A DNA stretch of 37,385 nt from Bacteroidia bacterium (GCA_905373665.1 CAJPTV010000005.1:1-37385), one strand, 5' to 3'. Numbered from the stretch's first letter, positions 24,521 through 34,118 are shown. Numbers and translations are program-made. The notes: generated by a model not told the origin, from the sequence alone.

Positions 24521-27136
24521 CTAAGCGCCACACGATTCCACCACAAAGGGGAGCACAGTACAACGCGCGCCTACACAGACACGCGCCCAATAGCCACCAA
24601 GACGCCACCCCTCAGTCAATACCTTAAGTTCTGCAGCATCACCTTGCGTGCGATATTGCAACTGCCCGTCTATACCATAAACCTCAACGGTAAAAAACTC
24701 ACCCCCGCCCAGAGCCTCTGAAAGCGAGAGGGTAAAATGTCCCCTTGCGGGATTTGGGAAAAGACACACCCCCTGTAACGGCGTAGCCTCTACCCCCGTC
24801 CACTCATTATCCTCCTTTTCCTCTTCGACCTTATCAGGTCCCTCTGGATAAGCGCTATTATCGAGAATAGGCAATGCGTATACCGACGGCGTGCCCACCA
24901 CAGAGAAGGTAAATAGCCGACCAAAACGACGAACGACACGCCCATCACTCCCAAGCTCATAGAGATAAAGCCCATAATTGTCGCCCAATGGGAGGTGGAA
25001 CGTTTCTGTTACCCTAAATACCTGTTCTTCGTTTGGCTTAATCAATGCCAAGGGAATCTGCACGATAGGGTTACAACGTTGCGACGGCGTCTGCTTTTCA
25101 TCAAAGATAGCAAATACAAAACCTGCCAATATTCCCCTATCCCTCGGCGCTTGGAGACGCAACCGAAATTCTAACGGCGTACCATTCTGATACACTTTAA
25201 AAGACCTAACCCTTATAAGCTCCCTCACAGCCATCCCCACAGTGTAAGCCCTTTGAAGCGTCAACGGGAAACTCCGTAACGATTGATAAGAGAGCTTCTC
25301 CTTCGCCCCCCCAAACTCATCATAGAGGATATGCAAATACGTTTCCGTCCCATTCTTAGGACCGTTAATCACCAATTCCACTCTTTGACGCTCACCGGGT
25401 TCCAGCGACAACGAATGTTCAAATAAAGAATCTGCCCTCGCGATAATAGATTGATTCACTTCCGGAGTCGAAGCATAGATCGCGGCAATACGTGACCGGT
25501 AAGGGAGCGCCCCACGATTCTCTATCGAAAAGACGAACTTATTGGGTGTATTAAGATGGAGGTTTTTCACATCAGACTCTACCACGAGGCGCACCTCCGT
25601 ATCTTGCGGCGACATCGTCACACGCCCTCCTTCTATACGAAACTGTCTTGCCCCCATAAGTTGGTATAAATGCGCTGGATAGTACCTCTCCCGATCGGGT
25701 AAATAAACCGCTGGGCGTACCGTGTAGGTTCCGTCATCTAAACTCGAAATATCGAGCTTTATCTTTTCGGAGAAGCCCCTACGGAAATTACGCCTCCCCA
25801 ATTTCGCATGGTGCGCTTCTAGACTCAAATTCCCATCAGCATCAAAGATCTGTACTGCGGGCGAGATGCGCACTGTCGCATAATCGTAATTCCAAACCGA
25901 AAGCGCTACCTGCAACGGCTTCGTAACCGCCTGAGAGGTCTTGGGGAGCTCCAATACATCACACACGATATTCACCTGCTTTTCTCCCCCATATCCGGGC
26001 TGAAAGCCTGTTATGATTTGACTTCCGAGGACATAGCCCCCTCGTCCCCCTCCTCCCGTGCTCTGTGCTTTAGGGGCAAGGTTGGTAAGATAGAAATAGC
26101 CATTACTAAGCCCACTCCACCCCCAATTGAAATGGAAACGCCCCTGTCCATCATAACCGTCGCACACAAAGGCATGCCCTACCCCTACGGCCGCAGCGGA
26201 ATAGTAAACAGGACGCTTGGCTTTAAGTTCGTTAAGACAAAGAAGCACCCACTCGTTATATGGAGTGAAGTCTTGCATATAAAACTGGAGTTGATTCCCG
26301 TAACGAAAATATTTCCGTAAACCGACAAGAGCATTCTCAGAATATGCTCCACTAGACTCCTGCTTATAATTCATTTTAACCGCCATCCCGACATCGCGCA
26401 TTAGCGTAGCCACTGCTCTACGTTCCGCCGCTGGTGATTTTTCAGTCAATCGGTTAGGCATGTGTTGCCAATCATACTCTGTATCAAACTGTTGATAATA
26501 TCTCTTTCCCTCTTGGGTGGTATATTTTATCGCCTCTCGCCCCTTTCGCGGCCAACAAGTATAGCGCATGATTTGCGCCAAGGCGGTAGCCACACACCCG
26601 ACAGGAGTGTGCACCCCATTGATCTTTGGGGTAAAGTTATTGAAGGGGGCTGTCTGATCCCACCCGAGAGCCCCTAGGAGAGGCGTAATCGGTGTCGTTT
26701 CTTGTTGCAATACACTGGGTACAAACTCCTTTCCCTTTTTGCGTACTTGCCTTACCCACTCCGCACAGAGCTGCAACCAATGCTCGAGTTGCGGCGGCAT
26801 CGCTTCGGTAACAAAGCGAGAATCATACGAATAGCCTAAAACCTCTGGGAGGTTATCATCTCCTGCTACGACCACATAGCCTTTTTCCTGCTCACGCCCC
26901 CTCCTTGCAAAGACGTAAAAATCTTGCTGGGGTGTCGTGTTGCGTGTCGGGATGCCACTACTGGTATACACCAGCGCCAGCTCCTCAGCTCCGCGCAGTG
27001 GCGTGTCAAAGCTTGAAAGGTGTTTCTGTGCAATCGCTTTCGCGCGTACCACGTCTATTGGCGCAGCATTCAATCGCAACGAAAATAACACAAGCGTAAA
27101 TCCGACAATCAGGAAAGCATAGCGAGTCTGCAGCAT
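24521..27136 (-). CDS. Secreted C10-family cysteine protease with type IX sorting domain
   Basis: An 871-residue streptopain/PrtT-like protease. Signal peptide 1-24 (LRLNA|AP). The propeptide resembles the Spi_N inhibitor-like prodomain (about 25-145, VRAKAIAQKHL, GYVVVAGDDNLPEVLGYS). The C10 catalytic domain has Cys181 in HTPVGCVATALAQIMRY and His321 in GVGHAFVCDGYDGQGRFHFNWGW. Beta-rich middle domains follow (about 390-780). The last 85 residues (787-871), with CLFPNPARGHFTLSL, VEVYGIDGQL and GGYWARV, form a Por/type IX secretion C-terminal sorting domain, so it should be exported by T9SS and anchored or released at the surface. Its ATG overlaps the uvrD stop by one base (TGATG). It probably serves peptide nutrition or host attack. 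Confidence 0.9.
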   Translation of the reverse strand: MLQTRYAFLIVGFTLVLFSLRLNAAPIDVVRAKAIAQKHLSSFDTPLRGAEELALVYTSSGIPTRNTTPQQDFYVFARRGREQEKGYVVVAGDDNLPEVLGYSYDSRFVTEAMPPQLEHWLQLCAEWVRQVRKKGKEFVPSVLQQETTPITPLLGALGWDQTAPFNNFTPKINGVHTPVGCVATALAQIMRYTCWPRKGREAIKYTTQEGKRYYQQFDTEYDWQHMPNRLTEKSPAAERRAVATLMRDVGMAVKMNYKQESSGAYSENALVGLRKYFRYGNQLQFYMQDFTPYNEWVLLCLNELKAKRPVYYSAAAVGVGHAFVCDGYDGQGRFHFNWGWSGLSNGYFYLTNLAPKAQSTGGGGRGGYVLGSQIITGFQPGYGGEKQVNIVCDVLELPKTSQAVTKPLQVALSVWNYDYATVRISPAVQIFDADGNLSLEAHHAKLGRRNFRRGFSEKIKLDISSLDDGTYTVRPAVYLPDRERYYPAHLYQLMGARQFRIEGGRVTMSPQDTEVRLVVESDVKNLHLNTPNKFVFSIENRGALPYRSRIAAIYASTPEVNQSIIARADSLFEHSLSLEPGERQRVELVINGPKNGTETYLHILYDEFGGAKEKLSYQSLRSFPLTLQRAYTVGMAVRELIRVRSFKVYQNGTPLEFRLRLQAPRDRGILAGFVFAIFDEKQTPSQRCNPIVQIPLALIKPNEEQVFRVTETFHLPLGDNYGLYLYELGSDGRVVRRFGRLFTFSVVGTPSVYALPILDNSAYPEGPDKVEEEKEDNEWTGVEATPLQGVCLFPNPARGHFTLSLSEALGGGEFFTVEVYGIDGQLQYRTQGDAAELKVLTEGWRLGGYWARVCVGARCTVLPFVVESCGA

Positions 27137-29514
27137 CAGATTCTCTTCATTTTAGATTTGGCAATTCGTAGCAAGATATTACACTCTTTTCCCGAGTCAA
27201 ATGCTACCCTAATTTTTGTTTCCACCCCCACGCCCGTGACGTCCAAGACACGCCCTTTGCCAAAAAGCGTGTGGGAGATACGATCGCCTGGTAGTAAATT
27301 CCACTCCTCTCCACTTTGCACAATATCCGACGGATCACTACTCTTGGTAAGCGGTGTCACATTTTCAGTTGCAGGAATCGAAAACGGGTTGTGATTGAAA
27401 AGAGGTTGTGGTGCTGGTACGGGGGTGTCACGCCGCCCCGCCAAAGAATCCCCCCTTTTCTTGATAAAAACTAAGGGACGCTCCGAGTCTGACATCTCAT
27501 TGTCAGAGTCGATGGAATTACACTTACTCTTAGCCTTGAACTTATCATACTCTTCGGGCTCGAGAAGCTCTTCAAAGAAACGACTCGGGGTCATTGGCAT
27601 AAATCCCCCCTTAAACAAGCGACGGTTCTGACACGCCGAAAGCGACAACGTATGCGCTGCACGAGTCACCGCTACGTAACAGAGGCGCCGTTCCTCTTCC
27701 AATCCCTTTCCATACGGGTCTTCGAGGCTACGTTTAGAGGGGAAGAGGTTTTCTTCCATCCCCACGATATAGACATGGTTAAACTCCAACCCCTTAGCCG
27801 AATGAATCGTAGTAAGAGTCACCGCATGGAGTCGCTTCGTGTCCCGTGCCGCCAGATCGGTCGCAAAAGGAGCATCCTCCATATATTGCACCAAGGTCAC
27901 AGGGATATCAGGCTCCTCGAGTTGTCGTTTTTCAATAAAATCTCTGAGGGCATTAAACAACTCTTGAATGCGTGCAAAGAGCGCCTCTCCATCGACCGAC
28001 GTATCGCTCTCATAGAGACTCTTCAAGCCACTACGTTGATAAATATCCATAGCCATAAGCTCGGCGGGGGCCGTATGCGCAGCCTCTATAAAGGGCTTCA
28101 TGATCTCGCGAAAGGTCAAAATCGCATTGATAGCAGCCTTTGTCACCCGCGAACTCTCATTAGGTAAATCCAAGATATAGGCCCAGAGTGTTTTTCCTAA
28201 AGCCTGCGCCTCTTCTTGCAGATGTAGCTGCGCTTTGTCACCAATCCCCCGTGTAGGAAGGTTGATTACACGCAAAAGCGACTCTGTATCAGATGGATTG
28301 ATCACAAAACGGAAGTAAGCCATCAAGTCGAGCACCTCCTTGTGGTCATAAAAAGACCTCCCCCCGTAAACCCGATACGGGACGCCTTCCTGCACAAGAT
28401 TATCTTCCATCACACGCGCCTGACTCGAGTTACGATAAAGCACAGCAAACGACTCATACGGCGCCCCATCAGCAAGATGTCGCTCTCGGATCTCTTTAGC
28501 TATCAAGAGCGCTTCCTCGCCGTCCGAATAGGCTAAACGCCACGAAGGTGTCGCCCCGCGTCCCTGTGCCGTACGACACTCCTTGGGGATTTGTGCCGTA
28601 TTCTTCCTTATCAAGCGATTCGCCATCTCAACGATCTCGCCCGAGGAACGGTAATTCACCACCAGCTTAACAATCTTCGCCTCCGGATAGGTCTTTGAGA
28701 AATCCAATATATTCTGAATCTGAGCGCCTCGGAAAGCGTAAATACTCTGTGCATCATCGCCCACCACACAGAGGTTGTGGTGACTCTCCGCCAAGAGGTT
28801 CAGTATCTTGTTTTGCACGTCATTCGTATCCTGGAACTCATCGACCATGATGTAGCGAAAAAGCTCATGATAGCGATAGCGCACCTCTTCGTGGTCGCGT
28901 AGCAGGCGATAGGTATTCACAAGAAGGTCATCAAAGTCCATAGCATTATCCTTCTTCAGCTCTTCCTGATACTTCAGATAAGCCTCTGCGATAAGACTTC
29001 GATTCTCGCCGACGTTATAAGTGTCCACCCGCTCGTCATCCATAAACTCTTCGGGGGCTATCAGATCGTTCTTTGCGCGCGAGATAACGCTATAAATATC
29101 CTTGGGTATGTAAATCTTCGTATCCAACCCCATTCCCTTGAGGATACGCCCCAACAGGGTACACGAAAACGAATTGTCGTGGATAGAGAAATTGGAAGTA
29201 TAACCTAGGCACTCCCCCTCCTGCCGTAAGATACGGGAAAAGACCGAGTGAAATGTCCCCATGACGAGGTAGCGAGCAACATCATCCCCCACCTCTAGTG
29301 CCACACGCTCCTTCATCTCCTCCGCCGCCTTATTGGTAAAGGTAAGCGCAAGGATTTCCTTAGGGTGCACATTCATCTGCAACAAGTAGGCGATACGACA
29401 AGTCAACACACGTGTCTTGCCCGATCCTGCTCCAGCTATGATGAGAACAGGACCTTCTGTTGTTTTAACAGCCTCTTGTTGTTCTGGGTTTAGTTTATCA
29501 AGATAGCTCGGCAT
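27136..29514 (-). CDS. uvrD: UvrD/PcrA-type superfamily 1 DNA helicase
   Basis: A 3'-5' DNA helicase for nucleotide excision and mismatch repair, replication restart and conflict resolution. From ATG 29514 the protein has 792 residues and starts MPSYLDKLNPEQQEAVKTTE. The frame is open for 26 codons upstream, but these cover the predicted promoter, so I exclude them. Motif I AGAGSGKT is at 28-35, motif II is VDEFQDTN, motif III region is VVGDDAQSIYAFRGA, motif IV is VNYRSS, motif V is TIHSAKGLEF and motif VI is VAVTRAA. The C-terminus (DRISHTLFGKGRVLDVTG) is the Tudor-like RNA-polymerase-binding end seen in PcrA. It leads the long co-directional run to dnaX. Confidence 0.95.
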   Translation of the reverse strand: MPSYLDKLNPEQQEAVKTTEGPVLIIAGAGSGKTRVLTCRIAYLLQMNVHPKEILALTFTNKAAEEMKERVALEVGDDVARYLVMGTFHSVFSRILRQEGECLGYTSNFSIHDNSFSCTLLGRILKGMGLDTKIYIPKDIYSVISRAKNDLIAPEEFMDDERVDTYNVGENRSLIAEAYLKYQEELKKDNAMDFDDLLVNTYRLLRDHEEVRYRYHELFRYIMVDEFQDTNDVQNKILNLLAESHHNLCVVGDDAQSIYAFRGAQIQNILDFSKTYPEAKIVKLVVNYRSSGEIVEMANRLIRKNTAQIPKECRTAQGRGATPSWRLAYSDGEEALLIAKEIRERHLADGAPYESFAVLYRNSSQARVMEDNLVQEGVPYRVYGGRSFYDHKEVLDLMAYFRFVINPSDTESLLRVINLPTRGIGDKAQLHLQEEAQALGKTLWAYILDLPNESSRVTKAAINAILTFREIMKPFIEAAHTAPAELMAMDIYQRSGLKSLYESDTSVDGEALFARIQELFNALRDFIEKRQLEEPDIPVTLVQYMEDAPFATDLAARDTKRLHAVTLTTIHSAKGLEFNHVYIVGMEENLFPSKRSLEDPYGKGLEEERRLCYVAVTRAAHTLSLSACQNRRLFKGGFMPMTPSRFFEELLEPEEYDKFKAKSKCNSIDSDNEMSDSERPLVFIKKRGDSLAGRRDTPVPAPQPLFNHNPFSIPATENVTPLTKSSDPSDIVQSGEEWNLLPGDRISHTLFGKGRVLDVTGVGVETKIRVAFDSGKECNILLRIAKSKMKRI

Positions 29515-29569
29515 TATCACATTGGTTAACAGACCTCTAGGGCAACCACTCGCCACCCTACGCACTACA

Positions 29570-29577
29570 CAAATGTA
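29570..29577 (-). promoter_or_regulatory. -7 box of the uvrD transcript
   Basis: Minus strand TACATTTG matches TAnnTTTG, 55 bases before ATG 29514. It supports the downstream start codon. No clear -33 was found. No terminator was seen between it and the stop at 29620. Confidence 0.42.
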
Positions 29578-29619
29578 AATAATTCGCGCCAAGCACCCGT
29601 GCGCATTCCTCCTCGACGC

Positions 29620-31224
29620 CTACAACGCCTCCTCTTTCCACTCGCCGATATTGCGTTTTTCGGTATCAAAACTCACCCCGATAAGGCGCACTGGCTTACC
29701 ACACGAACGGTAAGGCTCGGCATACCACTGTTTGCGGATCTGCTCGATTGCTTCCTCAGGTGTCCCTGTACTCCAGAGCTTAAACTCGAAGATATAGACC
29801 GTCGTTGCCGTTTCCAATACAAAATCCGCACGCCCGAGAATGCTGTGCTCCTCCGTACGAACATGCTGTCCCATGAGGTGAAATAGGAGGTAAAAGAGCG
29901 ACTGATAAGTCCACTCTACCGTCTCAACTGTCACGTTCGTGGGGTAAGGTAAGGCGGAAAGGAGTGCGTGAACGCGCGTCATAAAGCCCTTGACATTCTC
30001 TTTCTCTATCTCATCTAGGAAAAGATCCGTTTCCTTCACCGTAAGATTTACTTTGGTGGGCAACAGTGCACGCAACAGCAGATTCAAGAAGCAATAACGC
30101 ACCTCGTTATTCGGAAAGCCCAAAGCAAAGCGACGGCGTGCAGGATCGAAGCGTTTAATCGTCAAATAACCTGCTTGGTAGAGCACCTGTATCGGATCGT
30201 CGATCAGCTCGTGCGGGTTCTCTAAGTCGACGAGCGGCACCATCACGTCCTTGTCCAACGACGGGTAGTCGTATTGCCGATCGCGTAGCATTTCCACAAG
30301 GAAGGTCGGCGTCCCCGTAGCAAACCAGTAAGAGCCTAAAATCCCCTTATCAAAGACATTCAATACATTGAACGGGTTATAGACATGGACGTTGTTCGTC
30401 GAGAAACAATATCCATCATACTCACTTTTAAGAAATGCCAAAAGGTAGTCTCGTGTGTAGCCTAACTGCTGCGCCAAAATATCAACGTCTTCGGAGAAAG
30501 TGGCAAGGAGCTCTGCCTCAGTAATCCCACAAATCCCTGCATAAGCAGGTGCTAAGCTAATATCATTTAGGTTGTTCAGCCCACTAAAGACACTCAGCTT
30601 ACTAAACTTGGTGACCCCCGTAAGGAAGGCAAAACGGATATACTCATCCAATGACTTGAGTACGACGTAGAAGCCTGCCAAGATCTTACGATACTGCTCG
30701 TGGAGCTCCTTCTGCCCATTGCTCAAGGAATGTAGCAAGGGCTTATCGTACTCATCAACGAGCACCACCACCTTACGCCCCGTCTTCAAAAACAAGGTCT
30801 CGATGAGACGAGAAAAACGTTCCTCGATTGCCCCCTCTGTCTCAGACAAGTGGTAATCTCGTTCTATTTTTGAGATATTATTAGAGAGACGATCTATCAA
30901 GACCTCGGCTGCGTCGTAATTCCTGATATTCAAATCTATATACAGTACTGCATGCTCCAACCATGGCTCGCGCCCTTCGGCGAGCGCCATCCGCTCCTCA
31001 GCCTCCTCAATGTAAAGCCCCTTAAAAAGCTCCTTTTCCCCGCGAAAGTACGAAGCCAAGGTAGAGAGGAGCAAGCTCTTACCAAAACGACGCGGGCGAC
31101 TCAGGAAGAAGACGTGCCCTTTCACAAGCGATTCGATATAAGCCGTCTTATCTATGTAAATGAAATTCTCTGTACGAATATTCCGAAAACTCTGTACACC
31201 AATGGGGTATTTACGTTCTGTCAT
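29620..31224 (-). CDS. AAA-ATPase-like / PD-(D/E)XK nuclease family protein, copy A
   Basis: A 534-residue member of the AAA-ATPase_like plus PDDEXK_9 (DUF1703) family, abundant in Bacteroidales. The N-terminus has YPIGVQSF and YIDKTAYI, then RPRRFGKSLLLST (43-55), a Walker A variant, and VVVLVDEYDKPLL (152-164) as Walker B. The C-terminal nuclease-like domain has GRADFVLE (about 464-471) and FEFKLW (about 480-485), giving the D...ExK pattern. The biological role of the family is not settled; mobile-element or defence roles have been suggested. It is a tandem paralogue of the next gene (45 bases upstream); the last 253 residues differ at six positions. I see no terminator between the copies. 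Confidence 0.85.
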   Translation of the reverse strand: MTERKYPIGVQSFRNIRTENFIYIDKTAYIESLVKGHVFFLSRPRRFGKSLLLSTLASYFRGEKELFKGLYIEEAEERMALAEGREPWLEHAVLYIDLNIRNYDAAEVLIDRLSNNISKIERDYHLSETEGAIEERFSRLIETLFLKTGRKVVVLVDEYDKPLLHSLSNGQKELHEQYRKILAGFYVVLKSLDEYIRFAFLTGVTKFSKLSVFSGLNNLNDISLAPAYAGICGITEAELLATFSEDVDILAQQLGYTRDYLLAFLKSEYDGYCFSTNNVHVYNPFNVLNVFDKGILGSYWFATGTPTFLVEMLRDRQYDYPSLDKDVMVPLVDLENPHELIDDPIQVLYQAGYLTIKRFDPARRRFALGFPNNEVRYCFLNLLLRALLPTKVNLTVKETDLFLDEIEKENVKGFMTRVHALLSALPYPTNVTVETVEWTYQSLFYLLFHLMGQHVRTEEHSILGRADFVLETATTVYIFEFKLWSTGTPEEAIEQIRKQWYAEPYRSCGKPVRLIGVSFDTEKRNIGEWKEEAL

Positions 31225-31269
31225 CTCTCTCTCCTAGTTTCTGGTAAAGGTAACCACAATAACGCTCAC

Positions 31270-32877
31270 TTACAACGCCTCCTCTTTCCACTCGCCGATA
31301 TTGCGTTTTTCGGTATCAAAACTCACCCCGATAAGGCGCACTGGCTTACCACACGAACGATAAGGCTCTGCATACCCCTGTTTGCGGATCTGCTCAATAG
31401 CCTCCTCGGGCGTCCCTGCACTCCAGAGCTTGAACTCGAAGATATAGACCGTCGTTGCCGTTTCCAATACAAAGTCCGCACGCCCGAGGATGCTATGCTC
31501 CTCCGTACGAACATGCTGTCCCATGAGGTGAAACAGGAGATAAAAGAGCGACTGATAAGTCCACTCTACCGTCTCAACTGTCACGTTTGTAGGGTAAGGT
31601 AAAGCGGCAAGTAGCGCGTGGACGCGCGTCATAAAGCCCTCGACATTCTCTTTCTCTATCTCATCTAGGAAAAGATCCGTTTCCTTCACCGTAAGATTTA
31701 CTTTGGTGGGCAACAGTGCACGCAACAGCAGATTCAAGAAGCAATAACGCACCTCGTTATTCGGAAAGCCTAAAGCAAAGCGACGGCGCGCAGGATCGAA
31801 GCGCTTAATCGTCAAATAACCTGCTTGGTAGAGCACCTGTATCGGGTCGTCAATCAGCTCATGCGGGTTCTCTAGGTCGACGAGCGTCACCATCACGTCC
31901 TTGTCCAACGACGGGTAGTCGTATTGCCGATCTCGCAACATCTCCACAAGGAAAGTCGGCGTCCCCGTAGCAAACCAGTAAGAGCCTAAGATCCCCTTCT
32001 TAAAGACATTCAATACATTAAATGGATTGTAAACATGGACGTTGTTCGTCGAGAAACAGTACCCATCATACTCACTTTTGAGAAACTCCAAGAGCTCAGC
32101 ACGGGTATAACTTAATTGTTGCGCCAAGGTGTCTATATCTTCGGAGAAAGTAGCGAGGAGCTCTGCCTCGGTGATCCCACAAAGCCCCGCGTAGGCTGGG
32201 TCTAGTGAAATATCTTCCAGATTGTTCAGCCCGCTAAAGACGCTCAGCTTACTAAACTTTGTCACCCCCGTAAGGAAGGCTAAACGGACATACTCATCCG
32301 ATGACTTGAGTACGACGTAGAAGCCTGCCAAGATCTTACGGTACTGCTCGTGGAGCTCGCGCGCTCCCTCGCTTAAGGAGTGAAGGAGCGGCTTGTCGTA
32401 CTCATCAACGAGAACGACCACCTTACGCCCCGTCTTTTGGTAGACATTCTTGATGAGCTGAGCAAAGCGTTCAGAGGGTAACAGATCAGACAATACGGGC
32501 ACGCCGTACTCTTCTTCTAGATTTGCAAGATTGTTAGACAAACGCACATTCAAGACCTCTACAGCGTTATAGTTGCTGATATTGAGGTCAATATACAACA
32601 CAGCATGCTCCAACCACGGTTCGCGCCCTTCGGCTCGCGCCATCCGCTCCTCAGCCTCTTCAATATAAAGCCCCTTAAAAAGCTCCTTTTCCCCGCGAAA
32701 GTAGGAAGCTAGAGTAGAAAGGAACAGACTCTTACCAAAACGACGCGGACGGCTCAGGAAGAAAGCCGTACCCTGTAGAAGCGGCTCTATATAATGGGTT
32801 TTATCTATGTAAGGGTAGTTAAGCATTCGGAGCTTCCGAAAACTCTGTACGCCGATGGGGTATTTACGTCCTGTCAT
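31270..32877 (-). CDS. AAA-ATPase-like / PD-(D/E)XK nuclease family protein, copy B
   Basis: A 535-residue paralogue of copy A with the same order: YPIGVQSFRKLRMLNYPYIDKTHYIEPLLQG, Walker A variant RPRRFGKSLFLST (43-55), Walker B VVVLVDEYDKPLL, and the nuclease-like GRADFVLE...FEFKLW near the C-terminus. It differs from copy A mainly in residues 15-37 and in about 100-150 (SNNLANLEEEYGVPVLSDLLPSERF against SNNISKIERDYHLSETEGAIEERF), where little similarity remains. It starts 33 bases after the NamZ-like gene, behind a TACCTTTACC element. Both copies look intact, so neither is an obvious pseudogene. Confidence 0.85.
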   Translation of the reverse strand: MTGRKYPIGVQSFRKLRMLNYPYIDKTHYIEPLLQGTAFFLSRPRRFGKSLFLSTLASYFRGEKELFKGLYIEEAEERMARAEGREPWLEHAVLYIDLNISNYNAVEVLNVRLSNNLANLEEEYGVPVLSDLLPSERFAQLIKNVYQKTGRKVVVLVDEYDKPLLHSLSEGARELHEQYRKILAGFYVVLKSSDEYVRLAFLTGVTKFSKLSVFSGLNNLEDISLDPAYAGLCGITEAELLATFSEDIDTLAQQLSYTRAELLEFLKSEYDGYCFSTNNVHVYNPFNVLNVFKKGILGSYWFATGTPTFLVEMLRDRQYDYPSLDKDVMVTLVDLENPHELIDDPIQVLYQAGYLTIKRFDPARRRFALGFPNNEVRYCFLNLLLRALLPTKVNLTVKETDLFLDEIEKENVEGFMTRVHALLAALPYPTNVTVETVEWTYQSLFYLLFHLMGQHVRTEEHSILGRADFVLETATTVYIFEFKLWSAGTPEEAIEQIRKQGYAEPYRSCGKPVRLIGVSFDTEKRNIGEWKEEAL

Positions 32878-32910
32878 CTCTTTCCTAGTTTTAGGTAAAG
32901 GTAGCCAATC

Positions 32911-34113
32911 TTACTCAAAGTCTGGGTATAGCAGATATTTCTTGCGCGTCTGCTTGAAAACGGTGAGCGAAGGCTTCCAAGCGGCGCGAATCTCCTTTTC
33001 CGTCTTTCCCGCTTGCATGTCGGCTCTCAGTTGTGGCGTCCCCGCTAACTGGTCAAAGAACTTGATAAAGAAGGTGCCTTGCGCCTCGCGCGCCATCGTT
33101 TGCAAGTAGGAGAGATCAATACGCCCTTGGCGATAAAGCGAATCTGTATCAAGACCACTCAAGTCAAGACCATGACACGTTTGCCCTAAATAAGGCGGCT
33201 TCTTTGCTCCTGGTCGCGACTCGGGGACGAAAGAGAACCAACGCTTATCTTTCCCCTGTGCGAGATTCTTCGGACTCCCCACACACTGAAAAGGGATCGT
33301 CGTCCCGCGTCCCACACTCTGTGTCGTACCTTCAAAGAAAGCCAAGGAAGGGTACAAGAGCACAGCCTGCAGGTTCGGTAAATTAGGCGATGGCGGTACG
33401 GGGGGCGTATACGGTGTGGCGTGCGTATAGTGTTCGCAGGTGACCACCTCAAGCTTCAACTGCTTGGCATTGCCTGGCAACCACCCTTCCCCGACAATCA
33501 TGCGCGCAAACTCGCCCACAGTCATACCGTGTACCCAAGGCACTGGGTGCATCCCCACGAAGGACTTATACTTTGCTCCGCGCATCGGTCCGTCCACGAA
33601 ATGCCCATTGGGGTTCGGACGATCCAATATCACCAGCCTTTTCTTTGCTTGAAGGCACGCTTCCATCACATACTGTAGCGAGGAGATGTAGGTATAACAC
33701 CGCACCCCGACGTCCTGCAAGTCAAAAAGGATGATATCAAGGTCTTTGATTTTATCTAACGGCGGGCGCTTGTTGTGGTCATAAAGGCTAACCACCTCAG
33801 GGAAATCGTGTTGCGAAGCCGTGCTCTTCACACGTTCCCCAGCATCGGCAATACCTTCCAGCCCATGTTCTGGCGTAAAGAGCCTCACGACCGACACGCC
33901 ACGCGCTCGGAGGGTATCAAAGAGCAGTCGCTCGCCTACGCGCGCCGTATGATTGCAGACTATCCCCACGCGCTTCTTTACAAGCCATGGTTCGTAAACC
34001 TCAAAGCGCGCAGCACCAACCACGACCTCCTGTGCCTGCCCATAAAGGGGGAGGAAAAGGCAAAATAAAAGGGCGTAGCGCACTACGCCCCTCACTATCT
34101 GATGAGATTTCAT
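32911..34113 (-). CDS. namZ: NamZ-like exo-beta-N-acetylmuramidase (DUF1343)
   Basis: A secreted protein of 400 residues. The signal peptide is MKSHQIVRGVVRYALLFCLFLPLYGQAQ. DUF1343 motifs follow: GIVCNHTARVG, LFTPEHGLEG, DLQDVGVRCYTYISSLQYVMEA, LDRPNPNGHFVDGP and FFEGTTQSVGRGTTIPF. The founding NamZ enzymes release N-acetylmuramic acid from the non-reducing end of peptidoglycan sugar chains, so this one probably recycles MurNAc in the periplasm. I chose ATG 34113; a GTG at 34125 lies inside the GGGAGGTG Shine-Dalgarno. The start is 5 bases after the aminotransferase stop, so the two genes are co-transcribed. No MurNAc transporter or kinase is in the window. Confidence 0.85.
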   Translation of the reverse strand: MKSHQIVRGVVRYALLFCLFLPLYGQAQEVVVGAARFEVYEPWLVKKRVGIVCNHTARVGERLLFDTLRARGVSVVRLFTPEHGLEGIADAGERVKSTASQHDFPEVVSLYDHNKRPPLDKIKDLDIILFDLQDVGVRCYTYISSLQYVMEACLQAKKRLVILDRPNPNGHFVDGPMRGAKYKSFVGMHPVPWVHGMTVGEFARMIVGEGWLPGNAKQLKLEVVTCEHYTHATPYTPPVPPSPNLPNLQAVLLYPSLAFFEGTTQSVGRGTTIPFQCVGSPKNLAQGKDKRWFSFVPESRPGAKKPPYLGQTCHGLDLSGLDTDSLYRQGRIDLSYLQTMAREAQGTFFIKFFDQLAGTPQLRADMQAGKTEKEIRAAWKPSLTVFKQTRKKYLLYPDFE

Positions 34114-34118
34114 ATACT

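Larger units (their letters stand above)
29620..32877 (-). repeat. Tandem direct duplication of about 1.6 kb (period 1650)
   Basis: The two ATPase-nuclease genes line up at an offset of 1650 bases (for example TACAACGCCTCC at 29621 and 31271). Long near-identical DNA covers the 3' two-thirds, while short blocks near the 5' end (codons about 15-37 and 100-150) are strongly diverged. This pattern suggests duplication followed by gene conversion or replacement of segments. Confidence 0.85.

Noticed and set aside
29515..29592. N-terminal extension of the uvrD product by 26 residues
   Set aside because: The extra codons cover the predicted -7 box, and the usual helicase N-terminus begins at ATG 29514.
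29620..32877. The tandem ATPase-nuclease genes as a toxin-antitoxin pair or transposase
   Set aside because: Both encode the same full-length product with no small partner, and no terminal inverted repeats or target duplications were seen around them.
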